The notes beneath the pieces are model-generated. The model was not told where the DNA came from and ran no database searches. It saw only the letters and a list, made by a program, of their open reading frames with translations. This document shows, piece after piece, positions 34,994-43,666 of a stretch of 64,000 nucleotides of DNA. A program made the translations under genes and the position numbers. The first letter of the stretch is position 1. Every line of letters starts with the position of its first letter. This stretch comes from Bacteroidota bacterium (GTDB taxonomy: Bacteria; Bacteroidota; Bacteroidia; Bacteroidales; UBA10428): NCBI GenBank assembly GCA_016699695.1, contig CP065006.1:372001-436000 (forward strand). The letters are read 5' to 3'.

Positions 34994-36327
34994 TCGTTTT
35001 CGTTTGTGCGTAGTGTATGTTTAAGCAGAAAATAACCAATAGTCCCGGCTATCAATGAGCCGACCAAAATACCAATCTTTGCCGGATTTAGCAAAACCTC
35101 ACTATTAAATGCCAGATTGGAAATAAACAAAGACATGGTAAAGCCCATGCCACCTAAAAATCCAATACCTATAATATTATTCCATTTAACCTTTTCAGGC
35201 AGCACTGCCAAGCCCAGTTTGACAGCCAGCCAGGAGAAAATAAAAATACCCAATACTTTACCTAAAACCATGCTTATTTCAATGACACCACTCAGGCCAG
35301 TAAATATGTTTTGAATGCTTGCACCATGTAAAACCACGCCTGCATTTGCAAGAGCAAAAACCGGCATCACCACATAGGTCACAAAGCGGTGCAAAGCATG
35401 TTCGAGGCGCTGAACAGGACTTTGTACATCGAAAATATCGTTTTCCATGCTGTCTATGGCTTCTAGTTGTTCGTGGTTAAGGGTGATACGGCTATTTTGA
35501 TCATGGGGTTGGCAGAAATTGTTTAGGTAGCGTTGCATGTTATCGCTAAAATCTTTCAACCTGATGGTGCGTTTAACGGGTATTGTGAAGGCAATCATTA
35601 CGCCGGCTATAGTTGGGTGTATACCCGATTTTAAAAACATATACCAGATTACCCAACCAACTGCCATGTAAGGGTGTATACTTTTTATTTTGAGTCTGTT
35701 AAAAACAACCAATAAAGCAAAGAGCGCAATGCCTATAAGCAGATAATTCCAATATACCTGTTCGCTGTAAAACAAGGCTATAATTACAATGGCCCCTAAA
35801 TCGTCGATAATGGCAAACGCCATAAGAAATATTTTTAAAGAGATGGGCACTCTTTTTCCAAGCAAGCTCAATATACCAAGTGAAAAGGCAATATCAGTTG
35901 CCATAGGGATTCCCCAACCACTATTTGCCTCCGGATTATTGTTGACTGTAAGATAGAAGATTGCCGGCAATATCATTCCACCCAATGCTGCCGCAAAAGG
36001 GAGCGATGCTTTTTTCAACGAAGACAATTCGCCTGCAATAAGTTCGCGTTTGATTTCAAGGCCTACTACAAAAAAGAATATCGCCATTAGCCCATCGTTA
36101 ATCCAAAGAATAATTTCTTTCGTTAGGCTGAACTGACCTACAACCCCAATAGTAAATTTATACTCCCAAAACCTGAAGTAACTCTCGCCCCAGGGCGAAT
36201 TAGCCCAGAATAGGGCTATTAATGTAAAGAAAAGAAGAACTATCCCTCCTGATGCTTCAATCTTAAAAAAGCGCTGAAAAGGATTAAGAAATTCATCGGC
36301 AATATTGTTTTTATTCGCACTCATCAT
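34990..36327 (-). CDS. nhaA: Na+/H+ antiporter NhaA
   Basis: 445 residues, longer than E. coli NhaA (388) because of a hydrophilic loop in the middle (about 265-310) and longer ends. About twelve membrane helices. Conserved parts: IFFFVVGLEIKRELIAGEL, GWGIPMATDIAFSLGILSLLG, the Asp pair in AFAIIDDLGAIVIIALFYS that binds Na+/H+, and GFLGGMGFTMSLFISNLAF. It exports Na+ in exchange for protons in the inner membrane. Two ATGs are adjacent (36327, 36324). First gene of the nhaA-cysH pair. Confidence 0.94.
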   Translation of the reverse strand: MMSANKNNIADEFLNPFQRFFKIEASGGIVLLFFTLIALFWANSPWGESYFRFWEYKFTIGVVGQFSLTKEIILWINDGLMAIFFFVVGLEIKRELIAGELSSLKKASLPFAAALGGMILPAIFYLTVNNNPEANSGWGIPMATDIAFSLGILSLLGKRVPISLKIFLMAFAIIDDLGAIVIIALFYSEQVYWNYLLIGIALFALLVVFNRLKIKSIHPYMAVGWVIWYMFLKSGIHPTIAGVMIAFTIPVKRTIRLKDFSDNMQRYLNNFCQPHDQNSRITLNHEQLEAIDSMENDIFDVQSPVQRLEHALHRFVTYVVMPVFALANAGVVLHGASIQNIFTGLSGVIEISMVLGKVLGIFIFSWLAVKLGLAVLPEKVKWNNIIGIGFLGGMGFTMSLFISNLAFNSEVLLNPAKIGILVGSLIAGTIGYFLLKHTLRTNENE

Positions 36328-36745
36328 AGTCTTTTATATTGAACATAACTATTGGAAAAATCGATTCTTTTAAACCTTATTAGTAGACATAACAATATTC
36401 TATCTTAAATTGTTTAGAAACCATTGCTTAAAAAAACTTTAGGGGCAGAAAGGGTTAAGAAAAAAACAAATAGTATACTTAGGAACATTATTTTGAAGAA
36501 GATTACCATTTTTCATTGCCTAAACTGACACTCCCTGGTGTATCGCTACACCAGAGAAATTAACAAAACATGAGGGGCCAACCAAGCACCCAAATGCAAT
36601 TCTATCAGAAAAAACAAAAATTTCACCCCTGAATAACGAAGCTCACCACATTGCCAAACCAAACTTACCTGCTATTTCAACCTCTACCCCTTTTTTTTGT
36701 TGGATAGTTATTTTTATTATTGCTTTGAGAAAAAATCTGAATCCT
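36328..36745. other. Intergenic region with a strong hairpin
   Basis: About 420 bases between divergent nhaA and the hydrolase gene. A perfect hairpin CTGGTGTA-TCGC-TACACCAG lies at 36535-36554 without a T-run. Otherwise AT-rich; no gene or clear promoter. Confidence 0.45.
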
Positions 36746-37897
36746 ATGAAATATACAGAAATACAACAAAAACTTGCACGGGCTTTTAAACCCGAAAACG
36801 AATTAACAGAGCTTAAGGAGCTAAACCTTACCATACATAAATACAAGTTTCAGTCGCCCTCAATCGAGGACGATATCCCCGAGTTTGGTGGTCTGAAAGG
36901 GCTTGATACTTTTATAGGTTATAACTCACTAGCCTATAGAAACCTTAATTTCAATTATTACATCTTTCAGCCTGATTCAGGAAAAGAAAAAGATGCAGCC
37001 ATTATACTTCTCCACGGGCTAAACGAGCGTTCATGGGAAAAGTACCTTTCCTGGGCTTATGCCCTGGCCAGTAAAACAGGCAAATCGGTTATACTTTTTC
37101 CTATTGCCTTCCACATGAACCGATCGCCCGAAGCCTGGCATGATGCGCGCCAAATGAGCCGCTTTGTAGAAGCCAGAAAGAAAAGTAACTCAAACAACGA
37201 GAACCTGAGTTTTGCCAACATTGCCATCAGCGAGCGCCTTACTTATGCCCCTGAACAATTTTTCCTCTCGGGATACCAGTCGGCCAAAGACATTTATTTT
37301 CTGGCTAAAGAGATTAAGCAGGGCAATCATAAACTCTTTAATTCCACTGCTACCATCGACTTTTTCGGTTATTCCTTTGGAGCTTTTCTGGAAGAAATTT
37401 TAGCCATTGCCAACCCGGAAGGATATTTCACCAATTCGAAGTTTTTCTTCTTCTGCGGCGGTTGCGTATTTTCAGAGTTCAACGGCACTTCGAAATACAT
37501 TCTCGACCAAAGGGCGTTTGAGCGTATACGCTACTTTTATGTAGAAGAACTCGACATTGAACTCCGTCGAAGTACGTTGCTATCGAAGCTTTTAAATGAC
37601 ACTGCTTTTGGTTATGCGTTCCGGCACATTTGTTCGCTCGAACAATTTAGTAAGCTTACTGTGGAAGAAAAAAACCGTATGGATAAAAATATTGTTTTGT
37701 TGGCTCTTCAAAAAGACGAGATTGTAAGTCCTCTGTCGCTTAAGAATACTTTCCCGAAGAAATCTATAGATTTTATCGATTTCGATTTTGAATACTCGCA
37801 CGAGGTACCCTTTCCGGTGAATCACTATGGCATAAGTGAACATGTCGATAAAGCTTTCGAAGATGTATTTTCAAAAGCTGCTGTGAGTTTAAGCTAG
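36746..37897 (+). CDS. Putative alpha/beta-hydrolase (DUF6051-like)
   Basis: 383 residues from the ATG at 36746; a TTG 21 bases upstream is less likely. After an N-terminal cap of about 75 residues the core resembles an alpha/beta-hydrolase: AAIILLHGLNERSWEKYLSWA, then FPIAFHMNRSPEAWHD, the nucleophile elbow in DFFGYSFGAFLEEILA (G-Y-S-F-G), and a late His in YSHEVPFPVNHYG. Cytoplasmic, no signal peptide. The family seems restricted to Bacteroidota and allies; substrate unknown. It is convergent with the FMN reductase gene. Confidence 0.72.
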   Translation: MKYTEIQQKLARAFKPENELTELKELNLTIHKYKFQSPSIEDDIPEFGGLKGLDTFIGYNSLAYRNLNFNYYIFQPDSGKEKDAAIILLHGLNERSWEKYLSWAYALASKTGKSVILFPIAFHMNRSPEAWHDARQMSRFVEARKKSNSNNENLSFANIAISERLTYAPEQFFLSGYQSAKDIYFLAKEIKQGNHKLFNSTATIDFFGYSFGAFLEEILAIANPEGYFTNSKFFFFCGGCVFSEFNGTSKYILDQRAFERIRYFYVEELDIELRRSTLLSKLLNDTAFGYAFRHICSLEQFSKLTVEEKNRMDKNIVLLALQKDEIVSPLSLKNTFPKKSIDFIDFDFEYSHEVPFPVNHYGISEHVDKAFEDVFSKAAVSLS

Positions 37898-37921
37898 AAG
37901 GTCAAGAACCGGATTTTACGC

Positions 37922-38464
37922 TTACTCTGGTTTGTGGAGGCTGCTCTCAAAACGCCTCAGCACAAGAAGAAGTTGTTGTTGCATGCTGTCGTTTACAATT
38001 TTTCCGCTAATAAAATTATGGCGAAAATTAGGCAGGGTAAAGGTTTCGATAATCTGTGCTCCATGCCGCGGGAAACGTTCGATGGCTGATGTTAACACCC
38101 CCAATGCTCCTCTTTCACCCGGAGAAGTTGCTAGCAATAACATAGGCTTGTTCTGAAAACATTCGGATTCTATTCGCGATAGCCAATCGAACAGGTTTTT
38201 AAATACGGCAGTATAACTGCTGTTATGTTCTGCCAGTGAAAGCAGAATACCATCGCTTTCTTTAATTATTCGTAAAAAATCTAATGCAGGCATGGGAAAT
38301 CCCTGCTCACGCTCCAGATCAACAGAATACAGGGGAAGCGGGAAATCGTTCAGGTCAAGAAGTTGAATCTGAACATCAGCTAAAAAGCCAGCTGCATATG
38401 TAGCAAGTTCTTTGTTGATCGATTGCTTGCTGTTGCTGCCAGCAAAAACCAGTATTTTTTTCAT
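37922..38464 (-). CDS. NADPH-dependent FMN reductase-like flavoprotein
   Basis: 180 residues, flavodoxin-like fold. N-terminal phosphate-binding loop ILVFAGSNSKQSINKELA, then DLNDFPLPLYSVDLE, SDGILLSLAEHNSSYTAVFKNLFDWLS and KPMLLLATSPGERGALG. This set is typical of NAD(P)H:FMN or azo/quinone reductases (YieF/ArsH-like group). It lies 71 bases upstream of the mevalonate kinase gene on the same strand but shows no pathway link. Confidence 0.87.
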   Translation of the reverse strand: MKKILVFAGSNSKQSINKELATYAAGFLADVQIQLLDLNDFPLPLYSVDLEREQGFPMPALDFLRIIKESDGILLSLAEHNSSYTAVFKNLFDWLSRIESECFQNKPMLLLATSPGERGALGVLTSAIERFPRHGAQIIETFTLPNFRHNFISGKIVNDSMQQQLLLVLRRFESSLHKPE

Positions 38465-38535
38465 TCTGTAAATGTCTGTAATTTTGGTTCAACCCATTTT
38501 ATTATAATGACATCGAAGGTTGAACTTCATAAATA

Positions 38536-39432
38536 CTATATAAAATGAACCGGCAAACCAAGCTGGTCCTCAACCGATTCTTTGTATTTGGTTACCCCCA
38601 GAAAATAGCCTCCTCCCCCCGAGCCGCAAATTTTAAGTGCATACAATCCAGACGACAGGCCTCTTTCGAATAACGGCGATACCGTGGGAGGTATCAATTC
38701 TTTCATATTCTCGTACTGAAAGGTGGATAGATTTCGGAACGACTCCATAAATGCCTCAATGCGCTTGTGAAGCAAGTGCTGTATTGCCCCGTTGGAGTGC
38801 TTCTGATAGGCCTGGCGAAAAGTAGAGGCAAACTCAAGGTCGTTAATCTTGTCCATAAACTGAGTGACAAGATCGCCTGTTTTACCCGGCACCTGACTAT
38901 CGACCAGAAATAATTGCAATTTCCGGCGCGATGGCAGAATACGTTCTTCCGGCAAAACCACGCGCCCGCTTTTCTGCACAAGCACCGGATTTTGAATGAG
39001 CGACACCAAGGGATCAATACCAGAGCTGCGTCCGTGAAAATAAGACTCCATAAGGGCAAGGCTCGTTTTAAGCGCCCGCAAATCTACTTTGGTATTCCGG
39101 CCTTTCACCGTGAAGTAGGAATCGAAAACAGCCGCCACAAGAGCTCCCGAACTGCCCAAACCATAATTGTATGGGATATTGCTGTTAAACCACAAACCTC
39201 TTTTAATGTCTTTCTCGAGTTGCGAAAATTTAAACACAAAGGGTAAAACACCTTCGAGCGATTGAAGATGAGCTAAAAAACCATTCCATACCGAGCTGTC
39301 TCCTGCTGGTTTCAGACTCAATTTTCCGTAAAATGGAAAATAAGGAACAGCCAGGGCATCGAGCCCCATAAGCACTCCGTACTCGCCAAAAAGCAAGATT
39401 TTAGAAGGATATTTTCGCCGTGTTATTGCCAT
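38536..39432 (-). CDS. Mevalonate kinase (GHMP family)
   Basis: 298 residues. It phosphorylates mevalonate to 5-phosphomevalonate with ATP. GHMP motifs: KILLFGEYGVLMGLDALAVP at the N-terminus, the ATP loop NYGLGSSGALVAAVFD, the mevalonate kinase-type ESYFHGRSSGIDPLVS, and the C-terminal KICGSGGGGYFLGV. It follows diphosphomevalonate decarboxylase with a 9-base gap and ends the mevalonate cluster. A phosphomevalonate kinase role cannot be excluded, but the HGRSSGID motif favours mevalonate kinase. Confidence 0.85.
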   Translation of the reverse strand: MAITRRKYPSKILLFGEYGVLMGLDALAVPYFPFYGKLSLKPAGDSSVWNGFLAHLQSLEGVLPFVFKFSQLEKDIKRGLWFNSNIPYNYGLGSSGALVAAVFDSYFTVKGRNTKVDLRALKTSLALMESYFHGRSSGIDPLVSLIQNPVLVQKSGRVVLPEERILPSRRKLQLFLVDSQVPGKTGDLVTQFMDKINDLEFASTFRQAYQKHSNGAIQHLLHKRIEAFMESFRNLSTFQYENMKELIPPTVSPLFERGLSSGLYALKICGSGGGGYFLGVTKYKESVEDQLGLPVHFI

Positions 39433-39441
39433 TAAGCAGTA

Positions 39442-40494
39442 TTAATTAAATTCATCCAGCAGCAGCTCCGGACCATTACCAATGTTATCGACAATAAATT
39501 GATTATTAATGCAATGTGCGGCCAATTCATTCTCAATAAAAGGCCTGACGATTTCGTCCTCTTCGGCAGGAAAGATTACATGAATATTGGGGCCTGCATC
39601 GATAGTAAAGGTAATTTTTGCCTCGGTGTTTCTTCTAAATTCCCTGATTTTTTGAATAATAAGCAGCGAATCGGGAGCCAAAAGCGTAAACCAGGGGTTG
39701 GCTGTCATCATCATTGCATGCAGGCTGAGGGCTTCGTGTTCTAGGATGAAGGCAAATTGATCGAAATCGCCCCTTTGCATAGCATTTACCAATTCTGTAA
39801 GATTCTTTCGGGCACTCTCAAAGCGTGCTGCAGCATACGGGTGTCCATTCATCAGGCTATGGCCTAAACTACTCGATACTTCCTTTTGCCGTTTATCGAC
39901 TATCAAAATCACATCACGCAGACATTGAAAATGCTTGTGCACGGGTGATGTAAATTCGGTAGCATATAGGTCAGAAGTACCTTTTAAACTATCGTATTGC
40001 CCCCACACCGAAAAACCTCCATATACCGACCTGCTGGCACTACCAGAACCTATGCGCGCTAATTCCGATATCCATTGGTAAAAATTCTCTTCACCTTTGG
40101 TACCCAATCTTATTTCGATACTTCCCATACAAAGGGCCAGGGCACTCAGAGCACTGGCTGAAGAGGCAATTCCTGCTGAGTGCGGAAAACTGTTGTGGCT
40201 CTCGATATGTAGCTTGTACCTATCCAGAACACTCAATCTATCGGTGAGTTTATTTAAGAAATCAGCTATTCGAAGAGAGAATTTTTCATTTTTCTTTCCC
40301 TCGAAAAAAAAGTCGAAATCTACGGCTGCACCTGTCACTTTTTCATAGAGCACAACTTTTGTTTCTGTAAAACACTTATCGAGTGCCATGCTAAGTGAAG
40401 GATTTTGAGGAAGCTGGTTCCCATGCTTTCCCCAGTATTTTATAAAGGCAATGTTCGCCGGACTCTTCCAGGAAACTTGTGCAATTTCTTTCAC
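39442..40494 (-). CDS. mvaD: Diphosphomevalonate decarboxylase
   Basis: 350 residues. It converts mevalonate 5-diphosphate to isopentenyl diphosphate with ATP. Signatures: SPANIAFIKYWGKHG, LPQNPSLSMALD, FPHSAGIASSASALSALAL, GSASRSVYGGFSVWG and FTIDAGPNIHVIF. The start codon is GTG: upstream in this frame a TGA is reached before any ATG. The preceding kinase gene ends 10 bases upstream, so it is part of one operon. Confidence 0.93.
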   Translation of the reverse strand: MKEIAQVSWKSPANIAFIKYWGKHGNQLPQNPSLSMALDKCFTETKVVLYEKVTGAAVDFDFFFEGKKNEKFSLRIADFLNKLTDRLSVLDRYKLHIESHNSFPHSAGIASSASALSALALCMGSIEIRLGTKGEENFYQWISELARIGSGSASRSVYGGFSVWGQYDSLKGTSDLYATEFTSPVHKHFQCLRDVILIVDKRQKEVSSSLGHSLMNGHPYAAARFESARKNLTELVNAMQRGDFDQFAFILEHEALSLHAMMMTANPWFTLLAPDSLLIIQKIREFRRNTEAKITFTIDAGPNIHVIFPAEEDEIVRPFIENELAAHCINNQFIVDNIGNGPELLLDEFN

Positions 40495-40504
40495 TGTAAA
40501 TTTT

Positions 40505-41428
40505 TTAAAGTATCATTTTGCTAAAAGGGATAATCACTGAAAGCGAAAATTGTTCAAAATACCTCTCCACATATTGCCTGTCTTGCTGTGTTGCGGCCAG
40601 CAAAAAATCTCCTCCCCAGGCCCCAAGGGACTTTATTGTTCCATCGAAGCCGGTAAACCTGCTTTCGGCGATAGGTGGTGTTTTCAGAAATCTCGAAACA
40701 AGTTTTTCGTGTGCTGAAAGATGTAGCATAAATTCGTCGAGCGATGTGGAACAAAGTATTTTTTGTGTGAGCTTATCCATTGCTTCCACTTCGTGCTGAA
40801 TATCTTCCCCAACAGAAACAAAATCAGACAGGTGCATTTCTGTGCTTATTTTTTCTCCAGAATACACAAAATACAGCTTATCCAAAAAATCTTTCTTAAA
40901 CCTTACAGGGATAATCAGGCGGTCGGTTGCAGATATTTTTTTGTAAAGCAAGGGGCACGGCTCCTGTGCGCAGGCAATGTCGTAACCCGAACCTTTTGAC
41001 ACTTTCTGATGCAACGAAAAAGAATCGATACCAGCCCATGTGGCAATGTTATGAATTAATGTTGAACTGGTTCCAAGTCCCCAGCTAACTGGAAAATCGG
41101 CCATAGTAGAAACTTCAATCCCTCTACTATTCTTCAGAAACAAAGGGTTCAGTATCCGAGCCGCTTGCAATATGCGAATTAAAAATTGTGCCTTTTCCAT
41201 GGAGGAGGTTTCCAGAATACTCCAATCGGAGCAGTTCAACTCTGCTTCAAACCAAAGGCCTTCGGAATCGGAAGCTTTCCAGATAAGTATACCCGGTTTG
41301 CTTCCTTGCTTTGCTTCCAGTGTCTGTCCATATCGAACAGGCAAAGCAAGTGCCTGTGCACCATGCATCACCAGGTATTCGCCTGTAAAGAGAATTTTTC
41401 CGTTAGAACGATGGTAAAAAGGGGTCAC
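40505..41428 (-). CDS. GYDIA-family GHMP kinase, probable phosphomevalonate kinase
   Basis: 307 residues if started at the GTG at 41428, which places the first conserved strand (RSNGKILFTGEYLVMHG) near the N-terminus as in relatives; the frame runs on to 41533. GHMP motifs: PVSWGLGTSSTLIHNIATW and the family-defining GSGYDIACAQ. The C-terminal GSGGG-type loop is degenerate (KSLGAWGGDFLLA). GYDIA proteins occur in mevalonate clusters of Bacteroidota, where they are the best candidate for phosphomevalonate kinase, the step otherwise missing here. Followed after 10 bases by mvaD. Confidence 0.8.
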   Translation of the reverse strand: MTPFYHRSNGKILFTGEYLVMHGAQALALPVRYGQTLEAKQGSKPGILIWKASDSEGLWFEAELNCSDWSILETSSMEKAQFLIRILQAARILNPLFLKNSRGIEVSTMADFPVSWGLGTSSTLIHNIATWAGIDSFSLHQKVSKGSGYDIACAQEPCPLLYKKISATDRLIIPVRFKKDFLDKLYFVYSGEKISTEMHLSDFVSVGEDIQHEVEAMDKLTQKILCSTSLDEFMLHLSAHEKLVSRFLKTPPIAESRFTGFDGTIKSLGAWGGDFLLAATQQDRQYVERYFEQFSLSVIIPFSKMIL

Positions 41429-41637
41429 TTTACTGAATTTGCTTTTTATCAAAAACAAAAAATATTTTTCAATACTTTGTTTTAAACTTTCCTTAAACAT
41501 CTGATAGCATAGTAAAGTTTTTTCTGGTTTCAATTTGAAAGTTTACAACCAAATACTTCCGAAAAAAAACTCTACTTCTTGCAGCTGGGCAAAACCAAAT
41601 ACAAGCCTGCAAAATACCATCTGCTGAAGGTATATTT

Positions 41638-41985
41638 TTAACTTACAATAATCCTTTTAAGTTTTATTTCAAGCTCATAAAGGTTGTTTTCAATTATCTG
41701 CCAAACTTCTTCAGCATCTATACCAAAGTAATTATGGGCAATAATATTCCGAAATCCACGAATTTTAAACCAATCTATGTGAGATTCTGTGGATTTAAAA
41801 TCATCGCTTAACTTGTCTGCCATCTCCCCAATAACAATAAAGTTCATCATTACAGCATCAAATGATTTATTGTCATGGTATAGTTCATCTGCGTTTCTGA
41901 AGGCACTTGAATATTGTTTGATTTTCCCAATCGAATCAATAATATTAAGTACACAGGCGAAATCTTTATGTGAAGCTTTAGACAT
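41638..41985 (-). CDS. hepT: HepT-like ribonuclease toxin (HEPN)
   Basis: 115 residues, helical. The HEPN RNase motif R-x4-H-x-Y is present as RNIIAHNY at about residues 80-87, with the upstream region FIVIGEMADKLSDDF typical of HepT. HepT cleaves RNA when not AMPylated by its partner. The start overlaps the MntA antitoxin gene by 8 bases. The pair lies between HMG-CoA reductase and the GYDIA kinase, an insertion in the metabolic cluster. Confidence 0.9.
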   Translation of the reverse strand: MSKASHKDFACVLNIIDSIGKIKQYSSAFRNADELYHDNKSFDAVMMNFIVIGEMADKLSDDFKSTESHIDWFKIRGFRNIIAHNYFGIDAEEVWQIIENNLYELEIKLKRIIVS

Positions 41986-42277
41986 ACCTAATCTCCGACT
42001 GAATTTGATTTTTGAAAATTGGCTTAATGTACTTTAATCGACAGATGTCGACAGGCCTGTTGAATTTCGATTGAATCTCATTCTTAAGTTTTAACTTGAG
42101 CGAAAACAAATCTTCAGTATTGGGTTCGAATTCAATCACTAGATCTATATCGCTTGTGTTGTCTTGCTCTCCGCGAGACATTGAGCCAAATAATCCTATT
42201 GTGGTAATATGATATTCCTTTAATAATCTTTTCTTATTATCCTCTAAATAGTTCAATATGGTATTTGCATCAAGCAT
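41978..42277 (-). CDS. mntA: MntA-like nucleotidyltransferase antitoxin
   Basis: 99 residues. Minimal nucleotidyltransferase with GLFGSMSRGE and the catalytic acidic pair in TSDIDLVIEFEP; a later Asp in RPVDICRL completes the site. MntA blocks HepT by adding AMP to its HxY tyrosine (type VII toxin-antitoxin). A -7 promoter element lies 17 bases upstream of its start, so the pair may be expressed independently of the mevalonate genes. Confidence 0.9.
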   Translation of the reverse strand: MLDANTILNYLEDNKKRLLKEYHITTIGLFGSMSRGEQDNTSDIDLVIEFEPNTEDLFSLKLKLKNEIQSKFNRPVDICRLKYIKPIFKNQIQSEIRYV

Positions 42278-42293
42278 AAAATCAATTAATATT

Positions 42294-42301
42294 CAAATAT
42301 A
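42294..42301 (-). promoter_or_regulatory. Candidate -7 element for the MntA-HepT pair
   Basis: On the minus strand TATATTTG matches TANNTTTG, 16 bases before the MntA start codon. No good TTTG was found about 19 bases upstream. Confidence 0.4.
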
Positions 42302-42352
42302 AACGATTTAAGAATAATTCATGGCATACCCTTACTTTCAGAACAATAGCTC

Positions 42353-43666
42353 TTAATTTGAATTAACTCCTTTACGCAATTCAAAGATGAAATCATTTAC
42401 GACTGAGTAACTTATTGTTTTCTCCTTAAAAAATTCTTCTGCTTTCTGTCGTTCTTCATTGCTGGCCTGCAGCGAAGCCAACAAGTTCGAAAGGTGCATT
42501 TTCATGTGTCCTTTCTGAATGCCGGAAGTAACCAATGCCCTCACAGCGGCATAATTCGATGCCAAACCGGCTGCCGCCATCACTTTCATTAATTCTTCTG
42601 CTGTTGGATTATCCAAAATCTCAAGAGAAAGTTTTGCCAGCGGATGTAGGGAAGTAATGCCTCCCACCGTTCCAACCTGCATGGGAAAAACAGCCTCGAA
42701 ACGAAACATACTATCCGAAATCCAGGCCTGCGAAAGGCTTCGGTATTGACCAGAACGCGAGGCATAGGCATGTCCGTTGGCTTCGATAGCCCTCCAGTCG
42801 TTTCCGGTGGCCAGCGCTACCGAATCGATGCCATTAAAAATACCTTTGTTGTGGGTCACCGCACGGCTTACATCAGCCTGTGCAATCTCAACCGCCTCGA
42901 CAAAACGATTGGCAAAAGCTTTGGCGCTTTGTTCTAATTTGTCTTCGCTCAAAGCCTCCACAGGACATTCAACCCAAACCTTTACCGCATTGTCTGGAGA
43001 ATAGTTCGATAGAATAGACATAATCACCTCAAAGGTAAATCCTCGTAAATCCTTATCATCGGCCATTTGCAGGGTGAGCTCATGGGCAATATTTTCCAAA
43101 CAAGAATTCATGTAGTTGGCTCCCATGGCATTGCAAGTGTTGAAGCCAACTTCTATCTGAAAATAATTTTCAATCTGGCTGGTTTTATCGACCAGATTTA
43201 TAGCCTGAATTCCACCTCCCCGACTCGCCATCTTCTGGTTAATTGCCTCTACCGAGGTAAGAATTTGTGGAGTCCAGCTTTCAATTTTTCTAAAAAGCAA
43301 CTTAGCAGGAACAGATGTTTTAAAATGCACATGTCCTTTTTTTTGGTTACCAATTATCTCGCAACGAAATCCTCCATGAGTGTACCAAAATCCGGCACTT
43401 TTTGCAGCGGCTGCCACCACCGAACTTTCTTCGGTTACAAAAGGAACCAGATAATCTTTGTTATCGATCAGGAAATTGGGTACGATGCTATAGGGAAATG
43501 GAAAGATGCTGATGACGTTTTCGCTGAACTGCTCAATAAGCTGATGCATATCTTTGTCAGCCAGATTGCTTTGCTGAAATAAGTTAAATGCACCCTGTTT
43601 TTTAATTTGATTAAGAATTAGGGCTTGCTTTTCTTCTTTCGACAAGCGCGAAAAACCTTTAATCAT
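42353..43666 (-). CDS. Hydroxymethylglutaryl-CoA reductase, class II type
   Basis: 437 residues. It interconverts HMG-CoA and mevalonate. Class II features: ENVISIFPFPYSI at the CoA site (usually ENVIG), catalytic Glu in PFVTEESSVVAAAAKSAGFW, NAMGANYMNSCLE, the Lys-less class II segment GNDWRAIEANGHAYAS and VGTVGGITSLHPLAKLSLEI; a C-terminal flap domain of about 50 residues. No membrane helices, so it is cytoplasmic. It overlaps the IPP isomerase gene by 8 bases. It may be supplied with HMG-CoA by the leucine-degradation genes just upstream. Confidence 0.93.
   Translation of the reverse strand: MIKGFSRLSKEEKQALILNQIKKQGAFNLFQQSNLADKDMHQLIEQFSENVISIFPFPYSIVPNFLIDNKDYLVPFVTEESSVVAAAAKSAGFWYTHGGFRCEIIGNQKKGHVHFKTSVPAKLLFRKIESWTPQILTSVEAINQKMASRGGGIQAINLVDKTSQIENYFQIEVGFNTCNAMGANYMNSCLENIAHELTLQMADDKDLRGFTFEVIMSILSNYSPDNAVKVWVECPVEALSEDKLEQSAKAFANRFVEAVEIAQADVSRAVTHNKGIFNGIDSVALATGNDWRAIEANGHAYASRSGQYRSLSQAWISDSMFRFEAVFPMQVGTVGGITSLHPLAKLSLEILDNPTAEELMKVMAAAGLASNYAAVRALVTSGIQKGHMKMHLSNLLASLQASNEERQKAEEFFKEKTISYSVVNDFIFELRKGVNSN

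Noticed and set aside
34990..36327. Internal plus-strand frames inside nhaA and cysH
   Set aside because: Antisense shadows of strongly supported genes.
36535..36554. Hairpin as a terminator for nhaA or the hydrolase gene
   Set aside because: It lies upstream of both divergent genes and has no T-run on either side.
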